A stretch of DNA of 64,000 bases from Paractinoplanes ferrugineus (GCF_016862195.1 NZ_BOMM01000044.1:1-64000), one strand, 5' to 3'; shown: positions 35,438-45,073, counted from the first letter of the stretch. Notes: generated by a model not told the origin, from the sequence alone. Numbers and translations: made by a program.

Positions 35438-36529
35438 ATGGCCGTTTCGCAAGCGTCGGGACCCGGTGGGCTGAACACGGCGCGGACCCGGGCGGCGGTG
35501 CGGGCGACGGCCCGGTTGTCGGCGGAGATGCTGCTGATCCTGCTGCTGACCGGGGTGGCGCTGTGGATCCTGGGCCGGATGTGGTCGGTGGTGTGGCCGC
35601 TCACGGTCGCGCTGCTGATCACGACGCTCACCTGGCCACCGGCCCGCTGGCTGCGCAAGCACGGCTGGAAGCCGGCCCTGGCCGCCTCCGCCGTCACGGT
35701 GGGGTTCCTGCTGCTGGCGGGCGGCATCCTGGTGGGCATCGCGGTGCCGGTCGCGGCCCAGTCGGACGAGCTGACCGACGGCGTGGTCGACGGCATCCAG
35801 CAACTGCGCGACTGGGCGGCCGGCCCGCCGCTGAACATCGGCGACGACCAGATCACGTCGGCCATCGACACCGCGGTGGCGAAGCTCCAGAGCTCCATCG
35901 GCAGCGTCGTGACCGCCACCGTCACGGGCGTGGGCTCCGTCGTGAACGCGGTCGTGACGATCGTACTCGCGCTGTTCCTGATGTTCTTCTTCCTCAAGGA
36001 CGGCCCGGGTTTCCTGCCGTGGCTGTCCCGTCAGCTGCCCGGCCGGCTCGCCACCGACGTGCCCGAGGTGGCCGGCCGCTCGTGGGCCACGCTCGGCGCG
36101 TTCGTGCGCTCGCAGGCGTTCGTGGGCATGCTCGACGCCGTCTTCATCGGGCTCGGCCTGTGGATCGTCGGGGTCCCGCTCGTGCTGCCCCTGGCCGTGC
36201 TCACCTTCGTGACCGCGTTCGTGCCGATCGTGGGCGCGCTGTTCGCCGGTCTCGTCGCCGTACTCATCGCCCTGGTCTTCAAGGGGTTGACCGCCGCCCT
36301 GGTCGTGCTCGGCATCATCGTGCTGGTGCAGCAGCTGGAGGGCAACGTCTTCCAGCCGATGGTGCAGAGCCGGGGACTGGGCCTGCACGCCGCGGTGGTG
36401 CTGCTGGCGGTGACGCTCGGCGGAAGCCTGGCCGGCATCGTCGGGAGCCTGCTGGCGGTGCCGGTCGCCGCGGTGCTGGCGGTCGGCTGGCGGTACGTGC
36501 GCGAACAGCTCGGCGACGGCCCCGCCTGA
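35438..36529 (+). CDS. AI-2E family (YdiK/PerM-like) membrane transporter
   Basis: 363 aa, with paired N-terminal helices, a central amphipathic periplasmic stretch (about 105-160) and a C-terminal helix bundle with LFLMFFFLKDGP, VPIVGALFAGLVAVLIAL and EGNVFQPMVQSR, the family signatures. Members export small molecules or act as sodium/proton antiporters; autoinducer-2 export is shown for only a few. It is divergent from the flavoprotein gene with 50 bp between. Confidence 0.85.
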   Translation: MAVSQASGPGGLNTARTRAAVRATARLSAEMLLILLLTGVALWILGRMWSVVWPLTVALLITTLTWPPARWLRKHGWKPALAASAVTVGFLLLAGGILVGIAVPVAAQSDELTDGVVDGIQQLRDWAAGPPLNIGDDQITSAIDTAVAKLQSSIGSVVTATVTGVGSVVNAVVTIVLALFLMFFFLKDGPGFLPWLSRQLPGRLATDVPEVAGRSWATLGAFVRSQAFVGMLDAVFIGLGLWIVGVPLVLPLAVLTFVTAFVPIVGALFAGLVAVLIALVFKGLTAALVVLGIIVLVQQLEGNVFQPMVQSRGLGLHAAVVLLAVTLGGSLAGIVGSLLAVPVAAVLAVGWRYVREQLGDGPA

Positions 36530-36650
36530 GCGGACAGAACCGGTCACCGATTGGCTCATTGCGGATCCGGCTTACGGTTCCTGTGGGAATTACAGGTTTC
36601 CGAAGTAGGCTGCGACGCGCAACACACTTGCCGGAACGAAGGGCGAGCGG

Positions 36651-36908
36651 ATGGCCACCGAGGACAAGCAACGCCAGTTCGATCAGATCGTCGAACGGCT
36701 TACCGACGACTACCCGTCGCTGCGCCGGGTGCCCCGGCAGTGGCCGCGGGCGATACTCATTCCGGTGCTGTGCGTGGGCGGCGTGCTGTGGGGCCTGCTG
36801 TCGGTGGCCATGGTCGCCTGGGGCGCCACCGGAGTCGCACTGACCTGCACGGTCGTGGTGCTCGCGGCGGTCGCCCTGATCGCCGACCACTATCGTCGAA
36901 GGCCCTGA
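36651..36908 (+). CDS. small two-helix membrane protein, DUF3040-like
   Basis: 85 aa. A charged N-terminal helix (EDKQRQFDQIVERLTDDYP) is followed by two hydrophobic segments (about 34-55 and 57-76), ending HYRRRP. This layout matches the DUF3040 family common in actinobacteria, of unknown function; assignment is by pattern only. A purine-rich GAAGGGCGAGCGG precedes the ATG. Its stop directly abuts that of the convergent lipoprotein gene. Confidence 0.6.
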   Translation: MATEDKQRQFDQIVERLTDDYPSLRRVPRQWPRAILIPVLCVGGVLWGLLSVAMVAWGATGVALTCTVVVLAAVALIADHYRRRP

Positions 36909-37832
36909 CTAGAAGACGATCGACAGCAACTTGGGCGACCCCGTCCGCAAGGCGTTGTCGTTCAGGACCCGCCTGCACCCGTCGGCCTCGACGTAAAGCT
37001 CCACGTCCGGGGCGTACAGCACCGCGAAGCGGCTGGCCGGCGTGGTGCATTCGGCCGGGGTGCCGGCGGCCGCCAGTTCCTTCTTGACGGCTGCCCACTC
37101 GCCCGGCGCGAGCTTGCCGCCCGACTTGAACTGCCCGGCCGGCTTCCCGCTGCCCCGCTCCTCGGGCGGCACCTGGAAGACGCAGACGCGCACCGAGGCG
37201 TCGTCGGCCGCGAGGGTGCGGTCCGGTGTGCCTTTGCCGCCGCCCGTCAGACCGACCGCCCACACCATGTCGGCCCAGGTCTGCTCGCAACCGGCGGCCG
37301 CGGCACCGTCCGTCAAGGTGGTGCTCAGCGTGCGGCCGGAGACCCGCTGGGTCCGCAGTTCAGCGAGCGCGTCGCGGAATTCCGGGCGGGGCTTGCCGCA
37401 GGAGTTCACCGGGACACCGGGCCGGATCCACCGCCCGGACGCGTCCACCAGCGCGAGCCACGGCGCCAGCACGAGATCCGCCGTGCACGCTCCGTCGGTG
37501 CGCCTCTCATCGGGTAACCGCAACGCTTTGACCAGGGATGTGATGTCGGTGGCCCGGTCCTCCGCGGCCACCATGTCCTCCCCGCCGGCGGGTCGGCGGA
37601 CCGGGGTGCTCCGGCAGAGCACGGCGGACACCGGCGCGAAGCTGTCGTCGAGCTTCGCCAGCCCGAACGGTTCCGCGGAGCCGACCAGCGCGTCGCTGTC
37701 CCGCGGCCCCGACACGGCACACGATTCCCACCGGTCATGCACTTCGGGCGACCCGCCGCCGGCTACCGGCGCCGCCGCGCCACAGCCACCCACCAACAAG
37801 ATCAGGACCAAGCCCCATCCGCGTACGGCCAT
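36909..37832 (-). CDS. putative lipoprotein of unknown function
   Basis: 307 aa from the ATG at 37832 (GGGGGAG site). A short signal peptide ends in the lipobox LVGGC (Cys about 17). The mature part has about eight cysteines, spaced in pairs that could form disulfides in an exported protein. No domain is recognised; the C-terminal half (AADDASVRVCVFQVPPEE... ELYVEADGCRRV) looks globular. Longer open frames upstream are antisense to other sequence or run into the chemoreceptor gene and are rejected. Confidence 0.65.
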   Translation of the reverse strand: MAVRGWGLVLILLVGGCGAAAPVAGGGSPEVHDRWESCAVSGPRDSDALVGSAEPFGLAKLDDSFAPVSAVLCRSTPVRRPAGGEDMVAAEDRATDITSLVKALRLPDERRTDGACTADLVLAPWLALVDASGRWIRPGVPVNSCGKPRPEFRDALAELRTQRVSGRTLSTTLTDGAAAAGCEQTWADMVWAVGLTGGGKGTPDRTLAADDASVRVCVFQVPPEERGSGKPAGQFKSGGKLAPGEWAAVKKELAAAGTPAECTTPASRFAVLYAPDVELYVEADGCRRVLNDNALRTGSPKLLSIVF

Positions 37833-37960
37833 TGCTCCCCCAGTCGTCCGAAGCGCTTCACGTCCGGCACTAGGACGTCCGACGACCCGCACCCGTTCCC
37901 GCCGCCGGAACGCACGGCGGCCCGCTCGGCATCTGCCGGCGGGCCGTCGTTCAGGGTGGA

Positions 37961-39607
37961 TCAGAGCTTGAAGCGGCCGATCACCTGCTGCAGCTCCGAG
38001 CTGATGCCGGCCAGCTCGGCCACCGCGCCGTTGGCCTCGACCAGGGTGGACGTGGTGGTCTGGGTGGCGCTGGCCACGCCGGCGATGGTGCCGGCGATCT
38101 CGGTGCTGCCGGCGGCCGCGTCGCTGACGCTGCGGCTCATCTCGCCGGTGGTGGCGGTCTGCTCCTCCACCGCCGAGGCGATGGTCAGCTGGTAGTCGTT
38201 GATGCGGGTGATGATGCCCGAGATCTCGCCGATCGCGACGACCGCGTTGGCGGTGTCGGCCTGGATGGCCTCGACCCGGCGGGAGATGTCCTCGGTGGCC
38301 TTCGCCGTCTCCTGGGCCAGGTCCTTGACCTCGCTGGCGACCACGGCGAAGCCCTTGCCGGCCTCGCCGGCGCGGGCCGCCTCGATGGTGGCGTTGAGCG
38401 CGAGCAGGTTGGTCTGCTCGGCGATCGCGGTGATCGCCTTGACCACGTTGCCGATCTCGGCGCTGGACGCGCCCAGCTTGGTGACCGTCGCGTTGGTGTG
38501 CTCGGCGACGCCGACCGCCTCGGAGGCCACCCGGGCCGCCTCGTTGGCGCTCTCCGCGATCTCGCGGATGGACAGGCCCATCTCGTCGCTGCCGGCCGCC
38601 ACCGTGGTGACGTTGGTGGAGACGGTGCCGGCCGCGACCGCGACGGCGTCGGCCCGGTTCGAGGCCTCCTGGGCCGAGACGCCGATGCGCTCGGTGGTAC
38701 TGATCAGGCGGCTGCTGCTGGCGCCCAGGGCCCGCGAGCTGTCGCTGAGGTGGCTGACGACGTCGCGCAGGCCGTCGCGGGCCTGGTTGACGGCGACCGC
38801 CATGGCGCCGATCTCGTCGCGGCCCTGCACATCGGCGGCCACCGACAGGTCGCCCTTGGCGACCGCGGCGAGCGACTCGGAGACGGTGGCGAGCTGGCGC
38901 AGGATGAGCCGGCAGACGAACACGGCGAGCCCGAGCGCGACCAGCATGGCCACCGCCATGATCACGATGAGCTGGGTACGGGCGTCCTGGTAGGACTTCT
39001 CGGCGGCGGCCGTCATGGCCGTCGACTCGGTTTCCTCGGTCCGCTGCAGGCTTTCGATGGCCGAGCGCAGGTCGGTCTGGGTCTGCTGCCAGACCGGGCC
39101 GATCTGGTCGGCGGCCGGGGTCTGGAAACCGGCCGGCGGGGCCTGGCGGAAGACGAGCACGTCGCGCAGCGTCTGGTAGTACTCGAAGGTGCTCGCGAGC
39201 TTCGTCGCCGCGGCGGTGCCGGCGGCCGAGCCGGCCGCCACCTTGCGATAGGCGGCGAGCGCGTTCTCGAAGCCGACCTCGGCGTCGCGGGTCCGCTTCA
39301 GGTAGTCGGCCTTGTTGGTGGGCAGCAGGGCGTAGAGCCACATGCCCTGGAAACTGTCGCTGGACGCGCCGCGCATCGTGCTGATCTGCACGAGGGCGTC
39401 GACGTGCCGCGTCTTCATCTCCTGGATGTCGTGGTTGAGCGAGTTCATCCGGCTGATGCCGAACACCCCGATGCCGAGGGCCGCGACCGCGACGATCAGG
39501 ACCGACATGTAGATCTTGGTGCCGACCCGGAGGTCGGCGAGCTTACCGGCCAGCGGGTTACGCCTCGCGGTGATCTGCACGGTTCGCGGGAGTGCTTTTG
39601 CGCCCAT
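37961..39607 (-). CDS. methyl-accepting chemotaxis protein
   Basis: 548 aa. TM1 lies at 32-50, an extracytoplasmic four-helix-bundle sensor at about 55-210 and TM2 at about 213-235. A HAMP domain follows (LATVSESLAAVAKGDLS...), then a long coiled-coil signalling domain. Its hairpin tip EQTNLLALNATIEAARAGE and GKGFAVVASEV is intact, so it can couple to CheA/CheW. The ligand is unknown. Its presence implies flagellar motility at some life stage. No che or flagellar genes are nearby. Confidence 0.95.
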   Translation of the reverse strand: MGAKALPRTVQITARRNPLAGKLADLRVGTKIYMSVLIVAVAALGIGVFGISRMNSLNHDIQEMKTRHVDALVQISTMRGASSDSFQGMWLYALLPTNKADYLKRTRDAEVGFENALAAYRKVAAGSAAGTAAATKLASTFEYYQTLRDVLVFRQAPPAGFQTPAADQIGPVWQQTQTDLRSAIESLQRTEETESTAMTAAAEKSYQDARTQLIVIMAVAMLVALGLAVFVCRLILRQLATVSESLAAVAKGDLSVAADVQGRDEIGAMAVAVNQARDGLRDVVSHLSDSSRALGASSSRLISTTERIGVSAQEASNRADAVAVAAGTVSTNVTTVAAGSDEMGLSIREIAESANEAARVASEAVGVAEHTNATVTKLGASSAEIGNVVKAITAIAEQTNLLALNATIEAARAGEAGKGFAVVASEVKDLAQETAKATEDISRRVEAIQADTANAVVAIGEISGIITRINDYQLTIASAVEEQTATTGEMSRSVSDAAAGSTEIAGTIAGVASATQTTTSTLVEANGAVAELAGISSELQQVIGRFKL

Positions 39608-39749
39608 CTGTTGCCCTTCACTGACCTCTCGGTGTTGTTGCCGTCAGTGATCGGCATCTCCGGGGCCGGGTTGACGGTTTGAACTCGGTTGCGCTTCCAG
39701 ATCTCGAACCGCCTCAGCAACCCCGCCCGGTGACCGAACAGAGGGGGAC

Positions 39750-40745
39750 ATGGCTCTCGATAGAAGCCGCTGGTCACGCCGGGTCGGCCTGGTCGCGCTC
39801 GGCGGCCTTTTCGGTACCGAACTGGCCCTCGGCTGGCACTCCCTCGCCGGCGCGGTCGGACACCTGCGCGCGCCCCATCCCGGCTGGCTCACCATCGCGG
39901 TGCTCGCCGAGATCGCCTCGATGGGCGCGTACGCCCGGATGCAGCGCCGCTTGCTGCTGTCCGCCGGAATCAACCGGCCGATCACCGACCACCTGGCCCT
40001 CGCCTACGCCGCCCACTCGCTGAGCGTGACGCTGCCCGGCGGCCCGGCGTTCTCCACCCGCTTCAACTACCAGCAGATGATCAGGTTCGGCGCGACCCCG
40101 GCGATCGCGTCCTGGTGCATCGCGCTGAGCGGCATCCTGTCGGCGACCGCCCTGGCCGCGGTGACGACGGCCGGCGCCCTGGCCGCGGGCGGTGCCACGC
40201 ACTGGCGTCACCTGGCCGCGCTGGGCGTGGCGACGGTGCTCCTGGTGCTCGGCATCCGTCAGGTGATCCACCGGCCGGCCCTGGTGAGCGTCCCGGTCAC
40301 CTGGCTCAACCGCCTGCGCCGCCGGCCCGCCGCCGACGGTGGCGACCGCGTCAGGTCGTTCGTCGAGCAGTTGCGGTCGGCCCGGCTGCACCCGGGACAC
40401 GGCATGGCCGCAGCCGTCTTCGCCGTGCTGAACTGGGTGTTCGACGCCGTCTGCCTGTGGCTGTGCTGCCGGGCGATCGGCGACCACGTCAATCTGGCCC
40501 CGGTGCTGCTGGCGTTCTGCGCGGCGATGGCGGCCGGCACCATCACGATCATCCCCGGCGGCCTCGGCATCATCGACAGCGCCCTGGTCCTGGGCCTGCT
40601 CGCGGGCGGCGTCCCGACCTCGGCGGCGATCGCCGCCGTGGTCCTCTACCGGCTGATCAGCTTCGGCTTCATCATCGGTCTCGGCTGGATCAGCTGGCTC
40701 GTCATGCGCCGCCGCACCCTACGCACCGTCTCCGAGGTCGCCTGA
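39750..40745 (+). CDS. YbhN/UPF0104-type membrane protein (lysyl-PG synthase TM-like)
   Basis: 331 aa, about eight helices. The segments HSLSVTLPGGPAFSTRFNY and TIIPGGLGIIDSALVLGL are the two conserved repeats of the LPG_synthase_TM family, also called flippase-like domain proteins. Family members move or modify membrane lipids; some are attached to a lysyl-transferase domain, which is absent here. It is divergent from the chemoreceptor gene. Confidence 0.85.
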   Translation: MALDRSRWSRRVGLVALGGLFGTELALGWHSLAGAVGHLRAPHPGWLTIAVLAEIASMGAYARMQRRLLLSAGINRPITDHLALAYAAHSLSVTLPGGPAFSTRFNYQQMIRFGATPAIASWCIALSGILSATALAAVTTAGALAAGGATHWRHLAALGVATVLLVLGIRQVIHRPALVSVPVTWLNRLRRRPAADGGDRVRSFVEQLRSARLHPGHGMAAAVFAVLNWVFDAVCLWLCCRAIGDHVNLAPVLLAFCAAMAAGTITIIPGGLGIIDSALVLGLLAGGVPTSAAIAAVVLYRLISFGFIIGLGWISWLVMRRRTLRTVSEVA

Positions 40746-40761
40746 CCCCTCCCCGACGCGC

Positions 40762-40777
40762 CGCCCGGGCCCGGGCG
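40762..40777. terminator. perfect 16-bp GC palindrome after the YbhN-like gene
   Basis: CGCCCGGGCCCGGGCG is fully self-complementary, 17 bp after the stop and upstream of a convergent lipoprotein gene. As RNA it could fold only with a minimal loop, so terminator function is uncertain. The rest of the 180-bp gap holds nothing recognisable. Confidence 0.35.
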
Positions 40778-40924
40778 AGGCGTTCGGTCGGCTCCTGCTT
40801 GAGCATGTCCGCCGGCCGGCCGGCACGTCCCGCGCCGGTGCCGGCTCGCTTGCTCGCAACTCCCGGAAGAAGAGGCCTCCGGACTCGCCGAGACCCCGTT
40901 GTCGCGGTCGAAAAGCTCAGCCGG

Positions 40925-41623
40925 TCAAGGAGCGCAGGGGACGGCCGGCGGCCCGATCTCGAAGGACGGGTCGGGGCCGGTGAACGTGCCGTAGACGCAG
41001 ACGGCACCGGTCGATGCGCCGAACGACGGCCCCGGGCGCACGACGATGCCACTGAGACCGGCCGAGCTGAGCGCCCGTTTCAGCGCCGCCTCGCCGGGCG
41101 GCTGCGCCGAGCCGGCGGTCAGCAGGCTGACCTGCAAACGCAAGACGTGGACGCAATCCTCAGCGCGCGGCACGGCGGCTGCCGGCACCACGCCGCGCCG
41201 CGGGACCGGCTTCCGCTGCTCGAGGAGAGCACGCCGAGCCCGCTCCCGCGCGTCGCCGACGCCCGGGGAGGCCGGCGGCGGGGCAGGCAGCGACGCACCG
41301 GACACCGCCACTCCCGGCACCGCCACAGCAGGCGGCGCGACCGCACGCGAGGCGGCAGCACGCGGCGACTTCGCTATCGGCGGCGCCCCCGCGCCGGCGG
41401 CACAGGTCAGCGTGGCACCGGGGTGGAGGAAACGCGACGAATCGGTCGCGGAGCCCGGCTCGACCGCCAGCACGCTGGCGTCCACGACGACGGTGCTCGG
41501 GGGGACGTCGCGCGGCGCGGTGCCCGGCCGGGCGCATCCCGCGAGCAGCAGCGCCACCACGGTCAGGGGCGGGATGAGGGGCACCGGGATGAGGGGCACC
41601 GGGATGAGGGCCGGTCGTCGCAC
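40925..41623 (-). CDS. putative lipoprotein with repeat-extended signal peptide
   Basis: 232 aa from the GTG at 41623. The signal segment contains LIPVPLIPVPLIPP, encoded by 15-bp tandem repeats, then VVALLLAGC, a good lipobox. The middle is Ala/Pro/Val-rich and probably a flexible linker. The C-terminal 90 residues contain two cysteines and a VLRLQVSLL... ALKRALSSAGLSGIVVRPG stretch that looks like a small alpha/beta domain. No family is recognised. Several earlier in-frame starts exist up to 41701, but they lack a better ribosome site. Confidence 0.55.
   Translation of the reverse strand: MRRPALIPVPLIPVPLIPPLTVVALLLAGCARPGTAPRDVPPSTVVVDASVLAVEPGSATDSSRFLHPGATLTCAAGAGAPPIAKSPRAAASRAVAPPAVAVPGVAVSGASLPAPPPASPGVGDARERARRALLEQRKPVPRRGVVPAAAVPRAEDCVHVLRLQVSLLTAGSAQPPGEAALKRALSSAGLSGIVVRPGPSFGASTGAVCVYGTFTGPDPSFEIGPPAVPCAP
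41571..41615. repeat. 15-bp tandem repeat in a signal peptide
   Basis: Units GGGATGAGGGGCACC at 41571-41585 and 41586-41600 and a diverged third at 41601-41615. On the reverse strand they encode the (V)PLIP repeats in the lipoprotein signal sequence, lengthening it by about ten residues. Confidence 0.8.
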
Positions 41624-41639
41624 GGAGATCAGCCTAGAC

Positions 41640-43577
41640 CTATGTGGACCGATAGCCGGCCGCCTGCAGGGTGAACAACTCGGCGTAGCGGCCACCGACA
41701 TCCATCAGGGCGGCGTGGGTGCCGGATTCGATCAGAGAGCCCTGGTGCATCACGTATATCTGGTCGGCGTGGATGATGTTGGCGAGCCGGTGCGTGATCA
41801 GGATGGTGGTGCGCCGGCCCTGGCGGCTGCGCAGCGCCTGGAACAGGGCGTCCTCGGCGCGCGGGTCGAGTGCCGAGGACGGCTCGTCCATGATCAGCAA
41901 GGGTGCGTCGCGGTAGAAGCCGCGGGCCGCGGTGATTCGCTGCCACTGGCCGCCGGACAGGTCCTGTCCGTCTTTGAACGTACGGTCGAGCAGCGTGTCA
42001 TAGCCGTGCGGCAGCTCCTGGATCATCTCGTGGGCGGCGGCGAGGGCGGCCGCTCGTTCGATGCGGGCCGGGTCGGTGTCGGCGCCGATGTCGCCCATCG
42101 CGATGTTGGTGGCCGCGCTGAACGGCCACTTGTGGTGCTCCTGCTGGACGACCGCGATCTGGTTGCGCAGCCCCTCGTTGTCCCAGCCGGCATAGGGGCG
42201 GCCGTTCCAGGTCAGATGCCCGGCGGTCGGTTCGCGCAGGCCGGCGATCATCGCGGCCAGGGTGGTCTTGCCGGAGCCGTTCTCGCCGACGAACGCGATC
42301 GTCTGCCCGGCCCGGATGGTCAGCGTCATCTCGTCGACGGCCGGCCTGTCGCGGTTCGGGAAGCTCAGCGACACGCCGTGCACGCCCAGCTCGGTGAATC
42401 CGTCCGGGTGCGCCGAGGCCGACGTGCCGGCCGGCAGGTAGTCCGCGGCGGTGCCCAGGAACTTGACGTACTCGCTGAAGAACTGCCCCGAGACATAGAC
42501 CCGGTCGACCTGGAACGTCACCTGCGACAGTGAGCGTTGCGCGGCCTGCACGGCCACCACGCAGGTCGCCGCGGCGGCGAGCGGGATCTGCCCCTGCAGC
42601 AGCAGAGTGCCGAGCAGCACGTACACCCCGGTGAGCGCGATTCCGCCGACCGCCGCGCCGATGCTCATGGTCGTGGTGACCCGGCGGGCGACGGCCAGCT
42701 CGACCCCCGTCTGCGCCCGCATGACCTGGTCGTAAAGGCCGAGGACAAAGCGCCGGAGACCGTACGATCGGAGCTCCGCCGCCGAGCGCCGCTCCGCCAT
42801 GAGTGTCTGCAGCACCCATCGCCGGCGCCGCCGGGTGGAGCTGGCGAGGTAGCTCTTGAACTGCTCGTGTCCGGCGCGCAGCGCGGCATAGGCCGTCGGG
42901 ACGGTCGCGACCAGGAGCGCGAGCAGCAGCAGCGGGTTGATCGCGACCACCGCCACCGTCACCGCGAGCAGGCTGACCACGCCGGCGAACAGGTTCATCG
43001 TGTCCTGCACGAGTTCGATCGCCGCCTCGCTGCCCCGGGTGGCGCGTTCCATGTCCTCGTTGAAGGCGTCGTCGTCGAACGCGGCCAGCTCCACAGTGGT
43101 GGTCCGCTCGAACAGTTCCCGCTCGGCGACCTGGTGCACCCGCGGCGTCAGCCCGTTGAGCGCATAGCCGACCGCCATGCCGAGCACGCCCCGGACGGCG
43201 GTCGCCGCGGCCAGCCACACCAGGGCGGGCAGCGCGGCCCGCACCCGGTCCGGCGTGGGTCCGCCGGCGAAGAGCTCGATCAAGATCCGCTGGGTGGCGA
43301 GCAGGCCGAACGCCGCCATGGCGCCGGCTCCCACGGTGGCCAGGGCGACCACTGACGTACGCCATCGGTCGGCTCGCCAGGCCACCCGCACCGCCCGGCC
43401 GGCCAGGCCGGGAAGCTCGGTGAACACGGCGATCAGCCCGCTGGACGCCCGGGCCCGCAGGCCCGTCTCCCACCAGGAGGGCCGCAGCTCGGGCAGCACC
43501 ATGTCGGGTGCTAGCTGGTCGGACCGGGTCGGGGCCGGGCTGTCGCCGGCCCGCATCTCGTCGCTGGTCGTGCTCAC
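41640..43577 (-). CDS. ABC transporter, fused permease-ATPase (exporter type)
   Basis: 645 aa from the GTG at 43577, with GAGGAGG nine bases upstream; the frame remains open to 43643. Residues about 40-340 are a six-helix exporter membrane domain. The ATPase has GENGSGKTT (Walker A), LSGGQWQR (signature), LLIMDEPSSALD (Walker B) and the switch His in LITHRLAN, all intact. It should work as a homodimer or pair with a second half-transporter, exporting an unknown substrate. No partner half-transporter is adjacent. Confidence 0.9.
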   Translation of the reverse strand: MSTTSDEMRAGDSPAPTRSDQLAPDMVLPELRPSWWETGLRARASSGLIAVFTELPGLAGRAVRVAWRADRWRTSVVALATVGAGAMAAFGLLATQRILIELFAGGPTPDRVRAALPALVWLAAATAVRGVLGMAVGYALNGLTPRVHQVAERELFERTTTVELAAFDDDAFNEDMERATRGSEAAIELVQDTMNLFAGVVSLLAVTVAVVAINPLLLLALLVATVPTAYAALRAGHEQFKSYLASSTRRRRRWVLQTLMAERRSAAELRSYGLRRFVLGLYDQVMRAQTGVELAVARRVTTTMSIGAAVGGIALTGVYVLLGTLLLQGQIPLAAAATCVVAVQAAQRSLSQVTFQVDRVYVSGQFFSEYVKFLGTAADYLPAGTSASAHPDGFTELGVHGVSLSFPNRDRPAVDEMTLTIRAGQTIAFVGENGSGKTTLAAMIAGLREPTAGHLTWNGRPYAGWDNEGLRNQIAVVQQEHHKWPFSAATNIAMGDIGADTDPARIERAAALAAAHEMIQELPHGYDTLLDRTFKDGQDLSGGQWQRITAARGFYRDAPLLIMDEPSSALDPRAEDALFQALRSRQGRRTTILITHRLANIIHADQIYVMHQGSLIESGTHAALMDVGGRYAELFTLQAAGYRST

Positions 43578-43673
43578 CTGCGGGTGCCTCCTCGCGGTGG
43601 GGTGGGCCGGCCCCTCCACGGTTCGCACAGCAAACAAGGTCAAACCAATGTAGTTGTCACCTTTCCGACAGAC

Positions 43674-44519
43674 TCAGGCGAAGTACGAGGCGGCCATGTC
43701 CTCGTCACCGTGGCCCTTCTCCGCCGCGCGCCGGAACCGCTCGAGGCCGGCGACGGTCTGGTCCAGCCGTACCCCATGGGCCTCGGCCGCGTCGACGATC
43801 AGCCGGGCGTCCTTCGCCGCCGTGACCAGCGCGAAGCTCGTCGGCGAAAGCCGGTCGGAGCGAACCAGCCCGGTCTTGAGATGCAGGTACGGCATGTCCA
43901 GCGGACCGCCTCTGATCACCCCGAGGAAGTCGTCCGGGTTCACGCCGAGTGCCTCGGCCAGCGCCAGCGCCTCCACCGCCCCGTGCGTGGCGGCCAGCAG
44001 CCAGGTATTGGCCACCAGCTTCAGCCGCGTGCCGGCGCCCGCCTCCCCCGCCCACACCGTGCGCGCTCCGACCGCGTCGAAGACCGGCGCAACCGTTTCC
44101 CGATGGTCCTCCGGCCCGGACGCCAGCACGATGAGTTGCCCCGCTTCGGCCGGCTCCCGGGTGCCGAGCACCGGCGCGTCGAACAGGACCAGCTCGTGCT
44201 CGGCCGCCAGCACACCCAGCTCCGCCACCGTGTCGAGCCCCACCGTCGTCGACTGGACCCAGCACGCCCCCGCCCGCGCCGCCGGCCCGGCCTCGGCCAT
44301 CACTGCCAGCACAGCCGCCCCGTCGAACAGCATCGTCACAACGACGTCGGCATCCCGAACCGCCTCCGCCGGCGTGTCCGAGACCTCGATCCCGTCTGCC
44401 GCGAGCGGTTCCGCTCTGGCCCGCGTCCGGTTCCAGCACCGAACCGCCTGCCCGTCCCGCACCAGACTGCGCGCCATCGCCGCACCCATGATCCCCGTAC
44501 CCAGCACAGCAACCGTCAT
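43674..44519 (-). CDS. 3-hydroxyisobutyrate dehydrogenase-family oxidoreductase
   Basis: 281 aa from the ATG at 44519 (GAGGAAGAGGG upstream). The NAD(P) loop GTGIMGAAMARSL is followed by NRTRAR, favouring NADP. The family lysine lies in RLKLVANTWLLAA, and GTREPAEAGQL takes the place of the substrate-binding GGxxGA loop. Beta-hydroxyacid dehydrogenases of this group reduce or oxidise small hydroxy acids or aldehydes. It is preceded on the same strand by a RidA gene 31 bp upstream. Confidence 0.85.
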   Translation of the reverse strand: MTVAVLGTGIMGAAMARSLVRDGQAVRCWNRTRARAEPLAADGIEVSDTPAEAVRDADVVVTMLFDGAAVLAVMAEAGPAARAGACWVQSTTVGLDTVAELGVLAAEHELVLFDAPVLGTREPAEAGQLIVLASGPEDHRETVAPVFDAVGARTVWAGEAGAGTRLKLVANTWLLAATHGAVEALALAEALGVNPDDFLGVIRGGPLDMPYLHLKTGLVRSDRLSPTSFALVTAAKDARLIVDAAEAHGVRLDQTVAGLERFRRAAEKGHGDEDMAASYFA

Positions 44520-44550
44520 GACGCCCTCTTCCTCGTCCGCCCGCCAACGC

Positions 44551-44994
44551 CTACCCCCAGCCACCCCGATCATGCGGGCGCGGGCGCCGACCTCGGGGCA
44601 GCGCCGCCGTGACTTCGATCTCCAGGACGGCGCCGGGCAGGAACAGGCGGCTCACCTCGACCGTGGTGCTGGCCGGGGAGAGGGTCTGGCCCGGGGCGGG
44701 GAACAGGCGGCGGCGCACGATGGCATAGGCCGGGAGGTCGTCGAGGCTGGTCATGAAGGTACGGATGTGGGCGACGTCGGCCAGGGTCGCGCCGTAGCCG
44801 GTCAGGACGTCCCGGATGATCTCGAAGATGCGCTCGGCCTGGGCCTCGGCGTCGCCCGGGGCGATCACCCGCCCGGCGTCGTCGACCGCGACCTGCCCGG
44901 ACAGGAAAAGCGTGTCGCCGACGCGGGCGAGGTGGGCGAATCGATCGCCGAACGGCGCGGCGGCGGTGGGCGGGTTGGCCAGGTCTGCGGTCAT
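44551..44994 (-). CDS. RidA/YjgF family protein
   Basis: 147 aa from the ATG at 44994. LFLSGQVAVDDAGRVIAPGDAEAQ and a terminal VEVSRLFLPGAVLEIEVTA match RidA, though the usual Arg in the R-N/P-A... loop is displaced. RidA proteins hydrolyse reactive enamine/imine intermediates of amino-acid metabolism, and other members cleave related small substrates. It forms an operon with the downstream dehydrogenase. The divergent LysR regulator and an inverted repeat at 45020-45056 suggest joint control. Confidence 0.85.
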   Translation of the reverse strand: MTADLANPPTAAAPFGDRFAHLARVGDTLFLSGQVAVDDAGRVIAPGDAEAQAERIFEIIRDVLTGYGATLADVAHIRTFMTSLDDLPAYAIVRRRLFPAPGQTLSPASTTVEVSRLFLPGAVLEIEVTAALPRGRRPRPHDRGGWG

Positions 44995-45019
44995 GTCCGC
45001 CAACGTAGGGGCGATGTCG

Positions 45020-45056
45020 GCATGCCACCAACGACTGCTTCGCCTGGTTGGCATGC
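45020..45056. promoter_or_regulatory. inverted repeat between ridA-like and lysR-like genes
   Basis: GCATGCCA (45020-45027) and TGGCATGC (45049-45056) are perfect 8-bp arms separated by 21 bases, filling most of the 79-bp divergent gap. Each arm lies close to one start codon. This is a good candidate for the LysR-type regulator's binding and activation sites. Confidence 0.6.
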
Positions 45057-45073
45057 GGCTCTAGCATGGGTCG

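Noticed and set aside
36909..39341. 810-codon reverse frame joining the lipoprotein and the chemoreceptor region
   Set aside because: The upstream part is the chemoreceptor gene read in a wrong frame. The lipoprotein start at 37832 has a signal peptide and ribosome site.
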